NCBI RefSeq assembly: GCF_025452195.1
Contig: NZ_CP104972.1
Location: 682,001 to 746,000, forward strand
Source: Phyllobacterium zundukense
Lineage (GTDB): Bacteria; Pseudomonadota; Alphaproteobacteria; Rhizobiales; Rhizobiaceae
Direction of reading: 5' to 3'
Length of the DNA: 64,000 nucleotides
Shown here: positions 63,437 through 64,000 of the stretch, in pieces
Position numbering within the stretch: position 1 is the stretch's first letter
Layout: each line of letters starts with the position of its first letter
Position numbers and translations under genes: made by a program
Notes under the pieces: generated by a model
What the model saw: the letters and a program-made list of their open reading frames with translations, nothing else
Database searches by the model: none
What the model was told of the DNA's origin: nothing

Positions 63437-64000
63437 TGGCACGGCGCAAGGCGCATGTGCCTCTCAATGTTTATTTGAATGGCCGCGTTGTCGGCGTGCT
63501 GCGCCGGGAAACCTCCGGCGCTATCGACTTCACCTACGCGCGCGACTGGCTGGATTGGAGCGAGACCTTCCCGGTGTCACTCTCTCTGCCGCTGCGCGAA
63601 GACCGCTATATCGGCGCGCGCGTCACTAATGTTTTCGACAATCTGCTGCCGGACAACGAACCGATCCGCAAACGTGTCGCAGAACGCGTGGGCGCAGAGG
63701 GCATTGATCCTTACAGTCTGCTGGCAGCGCTCGGCCATGACTGCGTCGGGGCTTTGCAATTCCTGCCCGAAGGCAGCGAGCCCGGCCCTGCAGGAAGCGT
63801 TGAAGGGAAACCGATCAGCGATGAAGAAATCGCAGCGCTTCTTGCCAATCTGGCAACCGCTCCGCTCGGGATGGGCGATGATGCGGACTTTCGGATTTCG
63901 ATTGCCGGTGCGCAGGAAAAGACGGCCTTGCTGTTCAGGATGGCCAGTGGTTCAAGCCTTCCGGCACGGCAGCGACCACTCATATCCTCAAGCCACAGAT
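63436..64000 (+). pseudogene. hipA: HipA-like serine/threonine kinase toxin, N-terminal part, frameshifted and cut by the window end
   Basis: The frame starts at 63436, overlapping the hipB stop, and reads VYLNGRVVGVLRRETSGAID, FPVSLSLPLREDRYIG and NVFDNLLPDNEPIRKRVAER (the HipA N-subdomain 1) and RISIAGAQEKTALL. At 63931-63937 (CTGTTCA) the frame shifts: adding one T gives FQDGQWFKPSGTAATTHILK, the expected ATP-binding start. As read, the toxin is truncated or out of frame after ~166 codons. The end of the gene lies outside the window. Confidence 0.8.

Noticed and set aside
62731..63456. Minus-strand frame over the hipBA promoter
   Set aside because: It runs through the operator array and antisense to hipB; the hipB frame is clearly the coding one.
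1..64000. CRISPR arrays, rRNA and tRNA genes
   Set aside because: None was recognised by eye; short tRNA genes cannot be fully excluded without a covariance search.

Overview
The window looks like accessory DNA from an alphaproteobacterium of the Brucella/Ochrobactrum type. This is inferred from protein flavour: Rhizobiales-style dipeptide and sugar ABC operons, a Brucella-like autotransporter, DUF3455 and OprB-type porin genes, and relics of IS6, IS30 and IS481. No rRNA or tRNA was seen, and I could not run any search.

Positions 1-21100 are dense and largely intact. After the 3' end of a threonine-dehydratase-like gene comes a large catabolic island: an FAD amine/amino-acid oxidase divergent from an Lrp/AsnC regulator; a minus-strand operon with a peptide/opine-type ABC transporter (fused double ATPase, two permeases, Tat-like binding protein), a class III aminotransferase and a GNAT acetyltransferase; a plus-strand pair (haloacid-dehalogenase-like protein and a PuuB-like FAD oxidase); and a second minus-strand operon (M20 deacylase, 2-hydroxyacid dehydrogenase, cupin with a frameshift, aldehyde dehydrogenase, tartrate/isopropylmalate-type dehydrogenase, succinate-semialdehyde dehydrogenase) divergent from a second GNAT paralogue. 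Together these can import an N-substituted amine or amino acid, deacylate it, deaminate it by oxidation or transamination, and oxidise the aldehydes to central metabolites. The actual substrate is unknown.

Positions 21100-31300 hold a Crp/Fnr regulator, small unknown genes, a degraded cupin/HD stretch, an OprB-like porin, a PoxB-like thiamine diphosphate enzyme, a DUF3455 protein, and a FixJ-like two-component group whose kinase carries the first ~35 residues of a short-chain dehydrogenase. Positions 31300-39110 are a patchwork: relics of a carbohydrate ABC transporter, an intact ribose-type ABC operon (binding protein, ATPase, permease) under a divergent GntR regulator, a ThuA-like relic, an autotransporter relic and a fragment of another ABC permease.

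Positions 40644-46623 carry a compact biotin-independent malonate decarboxylase operon, mdcA-C-D-E-G-B-H, without a linked transporter or regulator. An IS481-family element with an exact GCTAGC duplication follows, then an RND efflux pump with its adaptor downstream. Positions 53500-63060 are decayed: IS6, ISKra4-like and IS30 relics, a cytochrome P450 pseudogene, intact panE-like and MFS genes, two small exported proteins behind a hairpin that covers their ribosome binding site, and a two-gene module ending in an ADP-ribosyltransferase-fold protein.

The window ends in a hipBA toxin-antitoxin locus preceded by four operators spaced exactly 27 bp apart, with hipA itself frameshifted. Several frameshifts in the window fall in or next to homopolymers, so sequencing error must be kept apart from true decay.
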